The translations under genes and the position numbers were made by a program. Under the pieces are notes generated by a model. It did not search any database, was not told the DNA's origin, and was given only the letters and a program-made list of their open reading frames with translations. Shown piece after piece: positions 55,391 to 64,000 of a stretch of DNA of 64,000 bases (positions are counted from its first letter, which is position 1; every line of letters starts with the position of its first letter). The DNA lies in NCBI RefSeq assembly GCF_013911755.1, contig NZ_JACESP010000017.1, positions 27,841-91,840 on the forward strand, read 5' to 3'. Source of the DNA: Sphingosinicella sp. Its GTDB lineage: Bacteria > Pseudomonadota > Alphaproteobacteria > Sphingomonadales > Sphingomonadaceae.

Positions 55391-55813
55391 GTGCTCCTGC
55401 ATGTCATCGCGCGCGGACGCATCGGGCGCGGCCCGGAAGCCGATCTCGTCGAACGCTACCGCGCGCGGATGAACTGGCCGTTCCGCATCACCGAGCTTCC
55501 CGACAAAGGCGGCCGCGTGCCGCAGCCGACCGGCGATTGCCGCACCGTGGCGCTCGACGAGCGTGGTGAAAGCCTTGCCTCCACTGCGCTTGCCGAACGC
55601 CTCGGCCGCTGGCGCGATGATGGCGTGCGTGAAACCCGCTTCCTGATCGGTGCCGCCGACGGCCACGACACCGACACGCGAGAAGGCGCCGACCTTCTCA
55701 TCAGCTTCGGCAAGGCGACATGGCCCCACCTGATGGTGCGCGCGATGCTTGCCGAGCAGCTTTACCGGGCGACGTCGATCCTCGCCGGTCATCCCTACCA
55801 CCGCGAGGGCTGA
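55391..55813 (+). CDS. rlmH: 23S rRNA pseudouridine-1915 N3-methyltransferase
   Basis: 140 residues from a GTG start (MLLHVIARGRIGRGPEAD). SPOUT fold with LDERGESLAS, FLIGAADGHD and the C-terminal LMVRAMLAEQLYRATSILAGHPYHREG (knot, read in two parts: LMVRAMLAEQLYRA and TSILAGHPYHRE). Its stop overlaps the envC-like start (TGATG). Confidence 0.95.
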   Translation: MLLHVIARGRIGRGPEADLVERYRARMNWPFRITELPDKGGRVPQPTGDCRTVALDERGESLASTALAERLGRWRDDGVRETRFLIGAADGHDTDTREGADLLISFGKATWPHLMVRAMLAEQLYRATSILAGHPYHREG

Positions 55814-56925
55814 TGCGCGCCGCGGCCCTCGCCTTCCTGCTCCTCGCCGCGGCAGCGCCCGCGGACAAGGCTGAGCAGGATGCGCTGAAGGCCGACTCCC
55901 GCGCCGCTGCACTGCGCCGCGATGCCGACGCCGCCGACGACAGGGCGCGCGCGGCGCGGCAGACCGCGATCGCGCTTGCGCGGCGCATCCAGAACGGCGA
56001 AGCGCGCGTGAGTGCCATCGAGGCTGGAACCGCCCGGCTCGAACGGCTCCGACGCCAGCAGCGCGCCCGTCTCGCCGCGCAGCATGGCGAGATCAGCCGG
56101 CTGCTCGCTGTGCTCCAGACCCTGAGCCGCAGGCCTGCGGGGCTCGTGCTCCTCGAACCCTCCTCCGCCGTCACGACCGCCCGTGTCAGCGCGCTTCTGG
56201 AAGCCGTTCAACCAGCGCTTCGAACCCGCACCGCCGAATACAGGCGCGCGCTTGTCGACTCCCGCGCCGTGCAGGCCCGGCTCGTCTCGTCGAAGCGGCA
56301 ACTGCTCGCCGCCAACACCGAACTTGCGCAGGCGATTCGCCAACTCGATGGCATGCAGGCCGACCTCCGCGCCGAACGCGACTCGCTCGATCGCGAAGCC
56401 GATGAGGAGCGGGCGCGGGCGCGCACGCTGGCCGCAAAGGCCATGGATCTGCGCGGTCTTGCGGGCGCGTTCGATGACAGCGCGGGCACGAACGCACGGC
56501 GGCTGGCACCGCCCCGGCCCACCCGCGCCGCCGCCGCACCGCTCCCCTTCCCCTATCTGCAGCCCGCGGCGGGCAGCATCGTGGAGGGTTTCGCGGACAT
56601 GAGCCACGTCGGCGTTCGCGCGCGCGGCATCACGCTCGCAACGCGCAAGGGCGCGCAGGTCGTCGCCCCCGCGAAGGGCCGGATCGCCTACGCCGGCCCC
56701 TTCCGCACCTACGGCGATATCGTCATCGTCCAGCATCCCGGACATTTGCTCAGCATGATGTCAGGCCTCGAACGCGTCGATGTGCTTGTCGGCGAGACGG
56801 TATCAGCCGGGACGCCGATCGGCCGCATGGGATCGCTGGAGCCCGAGCTTTACCTCGAACTCCGGCAGGGCGGCCGGCCGATCGATCCCGCGCCGCATGT
56901 CCGCAAAACCGGTCGCGATGGCTGA
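55813..56925 (+). CDS. Murein hydrolase activator EnvC-like (degenerate M23/LytM)
   Basis: 370 residues: short signal peptide (LAFLLLAAAAPADK), a long alternating coiled-coil region (residues ~18-225, rich in Ala, Arg, Glu), and a C-terminal LytM domain (GITLATRKGAQVVAPAKGRI ... GDIVIVQHPGHLLSMMSGLE). The zinc ligands of active M23 peptidases are not all in place, as in EnvC, which activates amidases at the septum rather than cutting murein itself. It is coupled to rlmH and followed by ctpA. Confidence 0.85.
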   Translation: MRAAALAFLLLAAAAPADKAEQDALKADSRAAALRRDADAADDRARAARQTAIALARRIQNGEARVSAIEAGTARLERLRRQQRARLAAQHGEISRLLAVLQTLSRRPAGLVLLEPSSAVTTARVSALLEAVQPALRTRTAEYRRALVDSRAVQARLVSSKRQLLAANTELAQAIRQLDGMQADLRAERDSLDREADEERARARTLAAKAMDLRGLAGAFDDSAGTNARRLAPPRPTRAAAAPLPFPYLQPAAGSIVEGFADMSHVGVRARGITLATRKGAQVVAPAKGRIAYAGPFRTYGDIVIVQHPGHLLSMMSGLERVDVLVGETVSAGTPIGRMGSLEPELYLELRQGGRPIDPAPHVRKTGRDG

Positions 56926-57018
56926 AATCCGTTACTCGCCAATTCATCGACGCGCGGCTATGATGGTGCCGACGCGCTGGGAGAGGGCCGCATCGCCGGC
57001 CACGACAAGGAAGAAGTG

Positions 57019-58338
57019 ATGTCTCGTAAGCTTTTGCACACGCTGATCCCCGCCGTGGCGATCGCGCTCATTCCATCGACGACGGCCGTGCAGGCGGCGA
57101 ATCCGGCGAGCACATATCGTCAGCTCGACCAGCTGATGGACGTGTTCGAGCGGGTGCGCGCCGAATACGTCGACGAAGTGACCGACGAGAAGCTGATCGA
57201 GGGTGCGATCAACGGAATGCTCTCCAGCCTCGATCCGCATTCCAGCTTCCTCAACATGCGCAATTTCGAGCGGATGCGGACGCAGACCGAGGGGGAGTAC
57301 GGCGGGCTTGGGCTTACCGTCAGCCAGGAAGACGGCGTGGTGAAGGTGATCGCGCCGACGGACGATACGCCCGCCGCGCGCGCGGGCATCAAGGCAGGCG
57401 ACTACATCACGCATATCGACGGGGAACTGATCTACGGCCTGTCGCTCGACGACGCGGTCGACAAGATGAAGGGCGTGCCCGGCACCACCGTGAAGATCAG
57501 CGTTGTGCGCACCGGCCAGCAAAAGCCGATGGATCTGACGCTGAAGCGCGAGATCATCTCGCTGAAGCCGGTGAAGTCCGAAGTGAAGAACAACATCGGC
57601 ATTCTGCGCATCTCCGCGTTCAACAAGCAGACCGGCGAAGCGACGCGGCAGGCGATCGCGGCAATGGAAAAGCAGGCGGGCGGCAAGCTGCTCGGCTTCG
57701 TGATCGACCTGCGCTCCAACCCCGGCGGGCTCCTCGACCAGGCGATCGAGGTTTCGGACGCGTTCCTGGAGCGCGGCGAGATCGTTTCGCAGCGCGGGCG
57801 CCGCAAGGGCGACGTGCAGCGCTACTACGCGCGCGAGGGCGACGATACGAATGGCAAGCCCATCGTCGTGCTCGTCGATGAAGGCTCGGCGTCCGCCGCC
57901 GAGATCGTCGCGGGTGCGCTTCAGGATCACCGCCGCGCGCTCGTCCTCGGCCAGCGCAGCTTCGGCAAGGGCTCCGTGCAGACGCTGATCCCGATGACGC
58001 AGGACACGGCGCTCAGGCTCACCACCGCGCGCTATTACACGCCGTCCGGCCGTTCCGTGCAGGAAGCGGGCATCGAGCCCGACATCACCGTGCCGCAGCT
58101 TTCGGACGCCGATTACAAGGAACGCCGCGTGATCCGCGAGGCAGACCTTCGCCAGCACCTGCGCAACGACGCGGTGAAGGACAACAAGATCATCGAGGAA
58201 GACGACAAGGAAAATCCGCGCTTCACGCGGACTGCCGCCGATCTCGAAAAGGCGGGCGTGAAGGACTACCAGCTCGACTACGCGATGAAAATCATCGGCC
58301 GACTGGGGCCGGTGCAGACCGCAGAGGTGTCCCGCTGA
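57019..58338 (+). CDS. ctpA: Carboxyl-terminal processing protease (S41 family)
   Basis: Periplasmic tail-specific protease of 439 residues. Signal peptide (LLHTLIPAVAIALIPSTTAV), PDZ domain (GLGLTVSQEDGVVKVIAPTD ... ARAGIKAGDYITHI), and the catalytic Ser-Lys pair in DEGSASAAEIVAGAL (near residue 290) and RSFGKGSVQ (near 316). ATG at 57019 is preferred over the GTG at 57016, with AAGGA eight bases upstream. Often next to envC-like genes, and likely to act on cell-envelope enzymes. Confidence 0.95.
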   Translation: MSRKLLHTLIPAVAIALIPSTTAVQAANPASTYRQLDQLMDVFERVRAEYVDEVTDEKLIEGAINGMLSSLDPHSSFLNMRNFERMRTQTEGEYGGLGLTVSQEDGVVKVIAPTDDTPAARAGIKAGDYITHIDGELIYGLSLDDAVDKMKGVPGTTVKISVVRTGQQKPMDLTLKREIISLKPVKSEVKNNIGILRISAFNKQTGEATRQAIAAMEKQAGGKLLGFVIDLRSNPGGLLDQAIEVSDAFLERGEIVSQRGRRKGDVQRYYAREGDDTNGKPIVVLVDEGSASAAEIVAGALQDHRRALVLGQRSFGKGSVQTLIPMTQDTALRLTTARYYTPSGRSVQEAGIEPDITVPQLSDADYKERRVIREADLRQHLRNDAVKDNKIIEEDDKENPRFTRTAADLEKAGVKDYQLDYAMKIIGRLGPVQTAEVSR

Positions 58339-59351
58339 GCGAAGACATCGCCCCCCGTCGGGGCCGGGGACTGCTGCTCGCGCTTGGCGGCGCCGTGCTG
58401 TTCATCGGCCTTGCGACCGTGTTCGTCGAGCTGCTGCGGCCGCTCGCGCCGAGCCATGCCGCAGCGCAAACCGGCGATCAGCCGCGCCGCGCGCTGCCGC
58501 CGGAAGCCAAGGTGAAGGCGAAGGACGCTGCGACGGCAGGCACGCTGCGCCCGCCGATCGCGCAGGTTCCCGTCACCGATGTCGACACGCCGGAGATCGA
58601 CGAGGCGCGGCTTGCGGCGGGTGAAACACCGCCTGTGCGGCCCGCCACGCCGGCAGCGCCGATCCCGGCGGGGCCGATCGTCGCCATCGTGCTCACGGAG
58701 CTTGGCCCGAATGCCCCCGCCGCGAGGGCCGCGATCGACCGGCTGCCCGCCGCCGTGAGCCTCGCCTTCTCGCCTTACGCCGACGCCTCGCGCGACCTCG
58801 CCAAGGCCGCGAAGGCGGGCGGACATGAGGTGTGGCTCTCCGTGCCGATGCAGCCGAAGTCTTACCCGCGTGTCAATCCGGGGCAGAATGTGCTGCTGAC
58901 GGGCGAAGCGCCTGCCGAGAACGTGCGGCGGCTGAACTGGGCGCTTTCGCGCGTGGACGGCCCGGTGGGCGTTACCAACATGATGGGCAGCGCCTTTACC
59001 GAAAACGCCGCCGCGATGCGTCCCGTCCTCGACGCGGTGAAGGCGAAGCAGCTTTTCTACGTGGACGCGCGCTCCTCCGGGCGCTCCGTGGGTGAAAAGG
59101 AAGCACGCGCCATCGGCCTCGCCTCGGCCACCAACGACCGTTTTCTCGACGAGCCGGAAACCGCCGCGAACATCCGCAGCAATCTCGATGCCCTCGTCGC
59201 CACGGCGAAACGCCGCGGCTACGCGATAGGCTATGCCCGTCCCGTCTCGACGACGATCAGCGAGATCGAGCGCTGGTCGGCGGCGCTGGAAGCGGAGGGC
59301 GTGACGCTTGTGGGCGCCAGCCTCGTCGCACGAAAGGCCAGCAATGGCTGA
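58335..59351 (+). CDS. Divergent polysaccharide deacetylase family protein
   Basis: Membrane-anchored, YibQ-like protein of about 338 residues: short cytoplasmic basic stretch, one N-terminal helix (GLLLALGGAVLFIGLATVF), a proline/alanine-rich linker, and a deacetylase-like barrel (IVAIVLTELGPNAPAARAAI, LSVPMQPKSYPRVNPG, MGSAFTENAAAM). No ATG, GTG or TTG occurs in frame before the helix except the GTG at 58395, which would cut the helix. A CTG at 58335 overlapping the ctpA stop (CTGA) gives SEDIAPRRGRG ahead of the helix and is the likelier start. Catalytic activity is uncertain for this family. Confidence 0.78.
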   Translation: MSEDIAPRRGRGLLLALGGAVLFIGLATVFVELLRPLAPSHAAAQTGDQPRRALPPEAKVKAKDAATAGTLRPPIAQVPVTDVDTPEIDEARLAAGETPPVRPATPAAPIPAGPIVAIVLTELGPNAPAARAAIDRLPAAVSLAFSPYADASRDLAKAAKAGGHEVWLSVPMQPKSYPRVNPGQNVLLTGEAPAENVRRLNWALSRVDGPVGVTNMMGSAFTENAAAMRPVLDAVKAKQLFYVDARSSGRSVGEKEARAIGLASATNDRFLDEPETAANIRSNLDALVATAKRRGYAIGYARPVSTTISEIERWSAALEAEGVTLVGASLVARKASNG

Positions 59352-59808
59352 CCGGCTGCGCGGCGCGCATCTGCTTCTTCTGCTCGGGCCGGCCGCGCTG
59401 CTCGGCGGCGCGTTCGCATTCCAGCATATCGGCGGGCTTCATCCGTGCGAGATGTGCATCTGGCAGCGCTGGCCGCACGCCGCCGCGCTCGTCCTCGCCA
59501 GCCTGGCGCTGTTCGTGCCGGGCGCAGGCAAGCGTGCATTGCTCCTGCTCGCAGCGCTCGCGGAACTGGTTACGGCGGGCATCGGCGTGTTCCATGCGGG
59601 CGTCGAGCAGCGCTGGTGGCAGGGCCCGAGCGCGTGCAGCGCCACCGACCTTGGTTCGGGGGACTTCTTCTCGAACGTGATGGCGACGCCGGTCGTGCAG
59701 TGCGACCAGATCGCGTGGTCGCTGGCGGGTATTTCGATGGCCGGGTACAATGCCATTTTCTCCGGGCTGATCGCGGGAGTCGCGCTGTGGCTGATCCTGA
59801 AACGCTGA
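59344..59808 (+). CDS. dsbB: Disulfide bond formation protein DsbB
   Basis: Inner-membrane quinone reductase that reoxidises DsbA. 154 residues with four membrane helices; first Cys pair in HPCEMCIWQRW (Cys-x-x-Cys, as usual), second pair in the periplasmic loop (PSACSATDL ... VVQCDQIAW). The start lies inside the preceding gene, and the coq7 GTG start lies inside its 3' end. Confidence 0.9.
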   Translation: MADRLRGAHLLLLLGPAALLGGAFAFQHIGGLHPCEMCIWQRWPHAAALVLASLALFVPGAGKRALLLLAALAELVTAGIGVFHAGVEQRWWQGPSACSATDLGSGDFFSNVMATPVVQCDQIAWSLAGISMAGYNAIFSGLIAGVALWLILKR

Positions 59809-60341
59809 AACACCTGCTTCCGGGAGACCGTGGCGCGGACACGGCTTCGATGCTGCGCGTCGATCAGGCGGGCGAATATGGCGCGGCGCGCATCTATGCG
59901 GGGCAGCTCGCGGTGATGGGAAACCGCCACCCCGACAGCACCGAGATCGCGCGGATGCGCGCGCAGGAACAGCACCACCTCGACGTGTTCAACCGCATGG
60001 TGGTGGAACGCGGTGTGCGGCCGACGGCGCTGGCGCCCTTCTGGCACGTGGCCGGATATGCGCTCGGCGCGGCGACCGCGCTGATGGGGCCGCGCGCGGC
60101 GATGGCCTGCACCGCCGCCGTCGAGACCGAGATCGACCGCCACTATGCCGAGCAGGCCGAAGCGCTCGGCGACAGCGATCCCGAGCTCAAGGCGCGCATC
60201 GAGGAGTTCGCCGAGGAAGAGCGCGAGCACCGCGACACGGCGATTGCGCACGGCGCCGAGCAGGCCCCCGCCTATCCGCTGCTCTCCGCCGCAATCCGCG
60301 CAGGGTGCCGGGCGGCGATCGCGATTTCCAAACGGGTTTAG
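59787..60341 (+). CDS. coq7: Demethoxyubiquinone hydroxylase Coq7
   Basis: Diiron hydroxylase for the penultimate hydroxylation of ubiquinone. 184 residues if the GTG at 59787 is used (ADPETLKHLLPGDRGADTAS then MLRVDQAGEYGAARIYAG); the only downstream ATG (59850) would remove the N-terminal helix. Diiron ligands: E in GEYGA, ExxH in EQQHHLD, and EEREHRD. A 22-base overlap with dsbB. The presence of Coq7 rather than UbiF fits Alphaproteobacteria. Confidence 0.92.
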   Translation: MADPETLKHLLPGDRGADTASMLRVDQAGEYGAARIYAGQLAVMGNRHPDSTEIARMRAQEQHHLDVFNRMVVERGVRPTALAPFWHVAGYALGAATALMGPRAAMACTAAVETEIDRHYAEQAEALGDSDPELKARIEEFAEEEREHRDTAIAHGAEQAPAYPLLSAAIRAGCRAAIAISKRV

Positions 60342-60823
60342 TTCGCCGGTTCCAGCCTGTCGTTGACGAGGCGGCCGCCGCGCGTGAGCTGCGCGACGAC
60401 GACCATCGGCTCGCGGCGCAGCATGTCCTCAAGCTTGGGCGCGCTCGTCTCGGACACGAAGATGCGGCTTGAGAAGTCCGGCACCTGACCGGGTGCGACG
60501 TTCAACCGCCTGATGTTGCTGCCGTTCACATCGATATAGGCGGCACAGACCGTGCCGGGCGCCACCATCGTCGCCACGATCTCTCCCGCCTGTTCGGACA
60601 GGCAAAGACCACAGGCCGTGCCCGTGCAGACGGCGGGATCGCCAGCCACGCGCCAGTCATAGCGGAACTGGATGAAGCGGCCGCGGATGGGATCGCGCGG
60701 ATCGAAGCCGGCGATCGGAATGCGCCATTCGGACGCGCCGGAGAGGCCCGCTTCGCGCGCGGCGATGCTGAGCAGGAGGCCGACGAGCGGGAGCAGCAGG
60801 GCAAGGGCAAGCCAACGCTTCAT
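60338..60823 (-). CDS. GDYXXLXY-type membrane-anchored protein
   Basis: 161 residues: one N-terminal helix (LALALLLPLVGLLLSIAA) and an exported domain with the family core DPRDPIRGRFIQFRYDW, where the usual GDY reads GRF. Two Cys pairs are close together (VCTGTACGLCLSE). It is the regular partner of DUF2157 membrane proteins; the ATG overlaps the stop of that gene (ATGA). Function unknown. Confidence 0.78.
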   Translation of the reverse strand: MKRWLALALLLPLVGLLLSIAAREAGLSGASEWRIPIAGFDPRDPIRGRFIQFRYDWRVAGDPAVCTGTACGLCLSEQAGEIVATMVAPGTVCAAYIDVNGSNIRRLNVAPGQVPDFSSRIFVSETSAPKLEDMLRREPMVVVAQLTRGGRLVNDRLEPAN

Positions 60824-61941
60824 GCGCGCTTCCTCCCAACAAGCGCGAACACGCGCCGCCAGCCGAAGGCGAGCGCGATGAGGAGAACGCCGCCGATGAT
60901 GAGCCCGGCGCCGGTCGTCGCCAGTGAGCCGAACAGCTCGAAATAGATGATGAAAATGCGGATGCCGACCGCTGCGATGGCGACGCCGAACAGCGCGCGC
61001 CAGCCAGAGACGATCGCGGCGCGGGCGATGACGCCCCACATCGCCATGTAGATGAACGCGCCGGCGAGGCGCGCGGGCCAGCCGTCCGCATGCGGAACGA
61101 CCGTTGCCAGCAGCAGCGCCGCCATCGGCGCGGCAACGGCCGGCAGCAGCATCACCTGCGGGATCATTCGCCAGCGGCGACCCGCCCAGACCGCCGCGGC
61201 TGCGATGACCACCGGAACGACAAGGCGCACGGCCATCTCACCGGCTTCGGTAGAGGTTACCGTACCAGCCCACACGAAATGCGCGAAGCTCACCCCGCCG
61301 AGCCAGATGAGCACGCCCACCTCGCGCAGCCCGTCCGCGAAGCTGAGGCGGCTGCGCCACGGCAGCAGCGAAAGGCCGATGAGGATCACGGGCCCGGCGA
61401 TCGCCAGGCCGTGAACGAAATACCAGAGCCCAGCGGCGTGCTCGTTTTCCAGCGCCAGCGACGCCAGCGTCCAGAGCAGCATTCCCGCCCAGCCATAGGC
61501 GACGAGCCGCGTGCTGCCGGCGACCAGCATCGCGGGCGTCATCAGAATGAGCCAAGGAACGAGCGCCTGCCACATCGGGCCGGTGAGCTGATAGACCTGC
61601 GAGTGCAGCGCGATGCCCGCGAGGACGAGCGCCGCGAGCAGGAACAGAGCGCCTTCCTTCAGCCAGCGATTGCCGCGCACGGCACCGATCCAGACGGCGG
61701 CAGCCGCAGCGGCGGTCAGCGCCAGATGGACGCCGAGTTTCAGCCAGTCGGCAATGACGTCCCAGTTCGCGGCGACGATGAGCGCGAGGCCGAGCGCGAG
61801 GGCGAACAGGCCGAGACCGACGATGGCCCAGAGCACATAGGGGCGATCATTCGCCTCCTCGTGGGTGCGGATACGCGCGGCGGCATCGGCATCGATGAGA
61901 CCGGCGGCGACCCACGCCTCGAGCTTGCTCTCCAGCGACAT
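60820..61941 (-). CDS. DUF2157 domain polytopic membrane protein
   Basis: 373 residues with a soluble N-terminus (LEAWVAAGLIDADAAARIRTHE, typical of DUF2157) and around ten hydrophobic helices. Coupled to the GDYXXLXY gene by a four-base overlap, a pairing seen widely in bacteria. No enzymatic motif is recognised. Confidence 0.85.
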   Translation of the reverse strand: MSLESKLEAWVAAGLIDADAAARIRTHEEANDRPYVLWAIVGLGLFALALGLALIVAANWDVIADWLKLGVHLALTAAAAAAVWIGAVRGNRWLKEGALFLLAALVLAGIALHSQVYQLTGPMWQALVPWLILMTPAMLVAGSTRLVAYGWAGMLLWTLASLALENEHAAGLWYFVHGLAIAGPVILIGLSLLPWRSRLSFADGLREVGVLIWLGGVSFAHFVWAGTVTSTEAGEMAVRLVVPVVIAAAAVWAGRRWRMIPQVMLLPAVAAPMAALLLATVVPHADGWPARLAGAFIYMAMWGVIARAAIVSGWRALFGVAIAAVGIRIFIIYFELFGSLATTGAGLIIGGVLLIALAFGWRRVFALVGRKRA

Positions 61942-61974
61942 GGCGCGGACTGTGGCGGAGTCGGGGCGCCCTGT

Positions 61975-62616
61975 CTAGGCGGCGAGAAATGCCGTCTCCT
62001 CGACAATCGGCGCCGCGAACGACGGCCGCGACAGGATCGTCGGCAGCCATGCGCCGAGGCGCGGATGCTTCGCGCAATCGACATCGACCGCGCAGTGCGA
62101 GAGGTTCACGAACGGGCTCGCCACAGCGATATCGGCAAGGCTGAGCGCACCGCCGACGAGGAAGTCGCCGGGTTCCGGCACGACACCTTCGAGATAGTCG
62201 AACAGGCGGGGCAGTTCGGCGATCCCCTGCTGCACCATGTCCTCGTTTCCGGACTGCTTCAGGAAGCGCGGCGCGACGACGCGGTTGAAGAACACCTTGC
62301 CAGCGGAGGCGGTGACGATGGTGTCGCCGAACTCGTCGTACCAAACCGCGCGGCCGAGATCTTCGGGCGTCTGCGGGATGAGACGCGGTTCGGGATACTT
62401 GGCATCGAGATAGTGAACGATGGCGGAGGAATCGGAGATGGCGAAATCGCCGTCGCGAAACCCCGGCATCTTCCCGAACGGGGAGACCGAGAGGAAATCG
62501 GGGCTGTGCGCCTGCAGGCCCGCGGGAATCAATTCGTAGTCCAGCCCCTTTTCGGCGAGCACCACGACAACCTTGCGAACGAACGGCGACAGCGTCGATC
62601 CGTAAACCTTGATCAT
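61975..62616 (-). CDS. Glutathione S-transferase family protein
   Basis: 213 residues from MIKVYGSTLSPFVRKVVVVL. Thioredoxin-like N-terminal domain with the glutathione-site segment DGDFAISDSSAIVHYLD (Asp-Ser pair) and an all-helical C-terminal domain. Substrate unknown. It lies 19 bases downstream of dnaJ on the same strand. Confidence 0.88.
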   Translation of the reverse strand: MIKVYGSTLSPFVRKVVVVLAEKGLDYELIPAGLQAHSPDFLSVSPFGKMPGFRDGDFAISDSSAIVHYLDAKYPEPRLIPQTPEDLGRAVWYDEFGDTIVTASAGKVFFNRVVAPRFLKQSGNEDMVQQGIAELPRLFDYLEGVVPEPGDFLVGGALSLADIAVASPFVNLSHCAVDVDCAKHPRLGAWLPTILSRPSFAAPIVEETAFLAA

Positions 62617-62635
62617 CGCACTCTCCTCGGCCTGG

Positions 62636-63769
62636 CTATTCGGTGAGTTCATCCCATTTGGCGCGAATCTTCGCAAAGAAGCCGTGGCTTTCCGGACAGC
62701 TTCCGGCCTCCGGCTCCAGCGCCTGGAACTCTTCGAGGAGCTCGCGCTGGCGCTTGGAAAGCCGCGTCGGCGTTTCCACCTCGACCTCAATGATAAGGTC
62801 GCCGCGCCCGCCGCCGTTCAGCGGCGGCATACCGTGCCCGCGCCGCGAAAACTGCTTGCCGCTCTGCGTGCCGCCGGGGATCTTCAGCTCCACCGCTTCC
62901 CGATCGATCGAGGGCACCTCGATCGTGCCGCCGAGCGCCGCGAGCGTCATCGGCACGGGCACCTTCACATAAAGATTGGTGCCGTCGCGCTCGAAGATGT
63001 CGTGCGGTTCGAGGTGCACGAAGATGTAGAGATCGCCCGGAGGGCCGCCGCGCGCGCCGGCCTCGCCCTCGCCCGAGAGGCGGATGCGCGTGCCGTCGTC
63101 GACGCCTGCGGGGATGCGCACGTCGAGCGACTTGTGCTTGTCGACGCGGCCAGCGCCGTGACATTCCTTGCAAGGATCGGAGATGACGCGGCCCGCGCCG
63201 TGGCAGTTCGGGCAGGTGCGTTCCATGAGGAACATGCCCTGCTGCACGCGCACCTTGCCATGACCGCCGCAGGTGCCGCAGGTGTTGGCGGTGGCGCCCG
63301 GCGCGGCGCCGGAGCCATTGCAGGGCTCGCATGCCGTCGCGACGTCGATCTCGATGGTGCGGGTGTTGCCCGCGAAGGCTTCCTCGAGGCTGAGCTTCAG
63401 GTCGAAGCGAAGGTCCGCGCCGCGCATCGCGCTGCTGCGCTGGCGCTGGCGCCCGCCGCCCATGAATTCGCCGAAAATGCCTTCGAAAATGTCGGCGAAA
63501 TCGCCGAAGCCGGCGCCGCCCGCGCCGTTGCCGGGGCCGCCGTTCTGGAACGCCGCCTTGCCGTAGCGATCATATGCGGCGCGCTTCTGATCGTCCTTCA
63601 GGCAATCATAGGCTTCGTTGATCGCCTTGAACTTCGCTTCGGCGTCTGTGCAGCCGCCGTTCTTGTCCGGGTGGTACTGCATCGCGAGCCGCCGGTAGGC
63701 CGACTTGATCGTCGCACCGTCGGCGTTTCTATCGACACCAAGGAGTTCGTAGTAATCGGCTTCAACCAT
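62636..63769 (-). CDS. dnaJ: Chaperone DnaJ
   Basis: Hsp40 co-chaperone that stimulates DnaK. 377 residues: J-domain with HPD (MQYHPDKN, residues ~30-37), Gly/Phe-rich linker, four zinc-binding CxxCxGxG repeats ([32 protein letters not shown]) and the C-terminal substrate domains. It follows dnaK by 63 bases. Confidence 0.98.
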   Translation of the reverse strand: MVEADYYELLGVDRNADGATIKSAYRRLAMQYHPDKNGGCTDAEAKFKAINEAYDCLKDDQKRAAYDRYGKAAFQNGGPGNGAGGAGFGDFADIFEGIFGEFMGGGRQRQRSSAMRGADLRFDLKLSLEEAFAGNTRTIEIDVATACEPCNGSGAAPGATANTCGTCGGHGKVRVQQGMFLMERTCPNCHGAGRVISDPCKECHGAGRVDKHKSLDVRIPAGVDDGTRIRLSGEGEAGARGGPPGDLYIFVHLEPHDIFERDGTNLYVKVPVPMTLAALGGTIEVPSIDREAVELKIPGGTQSGKQFSRRGHGMPPLNGGGRGDLIIEVEVETPTRLSKRQRELLEEFQALEPEAGSCPESHGFFAKIRAKWDELTE

Positions 63770-63832
63770 ACGCCCGGACCGCCCCCGCTGGCACGGCGGC
63801 CACCCGTCTCCGGATGACCGCCGTTCCTGACT

Positions 63833-64000
63833 TTACGCCTTCTTGTCTTCGTCGACTTCCGAGAACTCGGCATCGACGACGTCCTCGTCCGTGGAGGACG
63901 TGGAGGCCTGTGCATCACCTTCCGGTGACGCAGCGGCGGCTTCCGCCTTGTAGATCGCTTCGCCGAGCTTCATCGCTTCCTGCGCGAGCGCCTGCGTCTT
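63833..64000 (-). CDS. dnaK: Chaperone DnaK, C-terminal end only
   Basis: The last 55 codons of a minus-strand gene cut by the window edge. The residues ([14 protein letters not shown], then an Asp/Glu-rich tail [16 protein letters not shown]) are the characteristic DnaK C-terminus, and dnaJ follows. Confidence 0.93.
   Translation of the reverse strand, partial: KTQALAQEAMKLGEAIYKAEAAAASPEGDAQASTSSTDEDVVDAEFSEVDEDKKA

Overview
The window is a high-GC alphaproteobacterial chromosome segment, most likely from a member of the Sphingomonadales. This rests on the order rplU-rpmA-GNAT-obgE-proB-proA-(LLM)-nadD-rsfS-rlmH-envC-ctpA, a split and circularly permuted tmRNA gene (found in Alphaproteobacteria), an RcdA-type (DUF1465) protein, a Coq7 hydroxylase, and an otsB-GH15-otsA trehalose operon. 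No integrase, transposase, CRISPR array or rRNA operon is visible. The species cannot be fixed from the sequence alone.

Layout. 1-1524: 3' part of a propionyl-CoA carboxylase biotin subunit. 1.5-8.2 kb: HtrA protease, guanylate kinase, and two tandem c-di-GMP proteins (7TM-GGDEF, then PAS-GGDEF-EAL-PilZ). 8.2-11.7 kb: fumC, sspB, a permuted ssrA (tmRNA) gene, and a GT4 glycosyltransferase. 11.9-26.9 kb: transcription/translation core on the minus strand (tRNA-Trp, secE, nusG, rplK, rplA, rplJ, rplL, rpoB, rpoC, and a small membrane protein). In this core the usual rplL-rpoB junction is split by an MFS transporter and an AI-2E family protein. rpoBC has a near-consensus promoter of its own and a terminator-like hairpin in its leader. 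27-31 kb: trehalose operon. 31-35 kb: small heat-shock gene behind a ROSE-like RNA thermometer, rcdA-like gene, VOC protein, NYN nuclease-like protein, rlmB, a membrane protein and tRNA-Tyr.

35.1-48.0 kb is the accessory part. It holds lrp-type and LAL/LuxR-type regulators (one operon), a cytochrome P450, an ornithine cyclodeaminase/ketimine-reductase-like enzyme, a TonB-dependent receptor, HyuA/HyuB-type ATP-dependent amidohydrolase subunits and an FAD-dependent amine/amino-acid oxidoreductase. They form four divergent or convergent units with repeated operator-like sequences between them. I read this as a regulated uptake-and-degradation module for a nitrogen-containing ring compound. The substrate is unknown, and this is the best candidate for an undescribed system here.

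48-60.3 kb: hspQ, rplU-rpmA, then a long tightly coupled plus-strand gene train from the acetyltransferase and obgE through proBA, nadD, rsfS, rlmH, envC, ctpA, a polysaccharide-deacetylase-like protein (probably a CTG start), dsbB and coq7. Most junctions overlap by 1-22 nt. 60.3-64 kb (minus strand): a GDYXXLXY/DUF2157 membrane pair, a glutathione S-transferase, dnaJ and the 3' end of dnaK.
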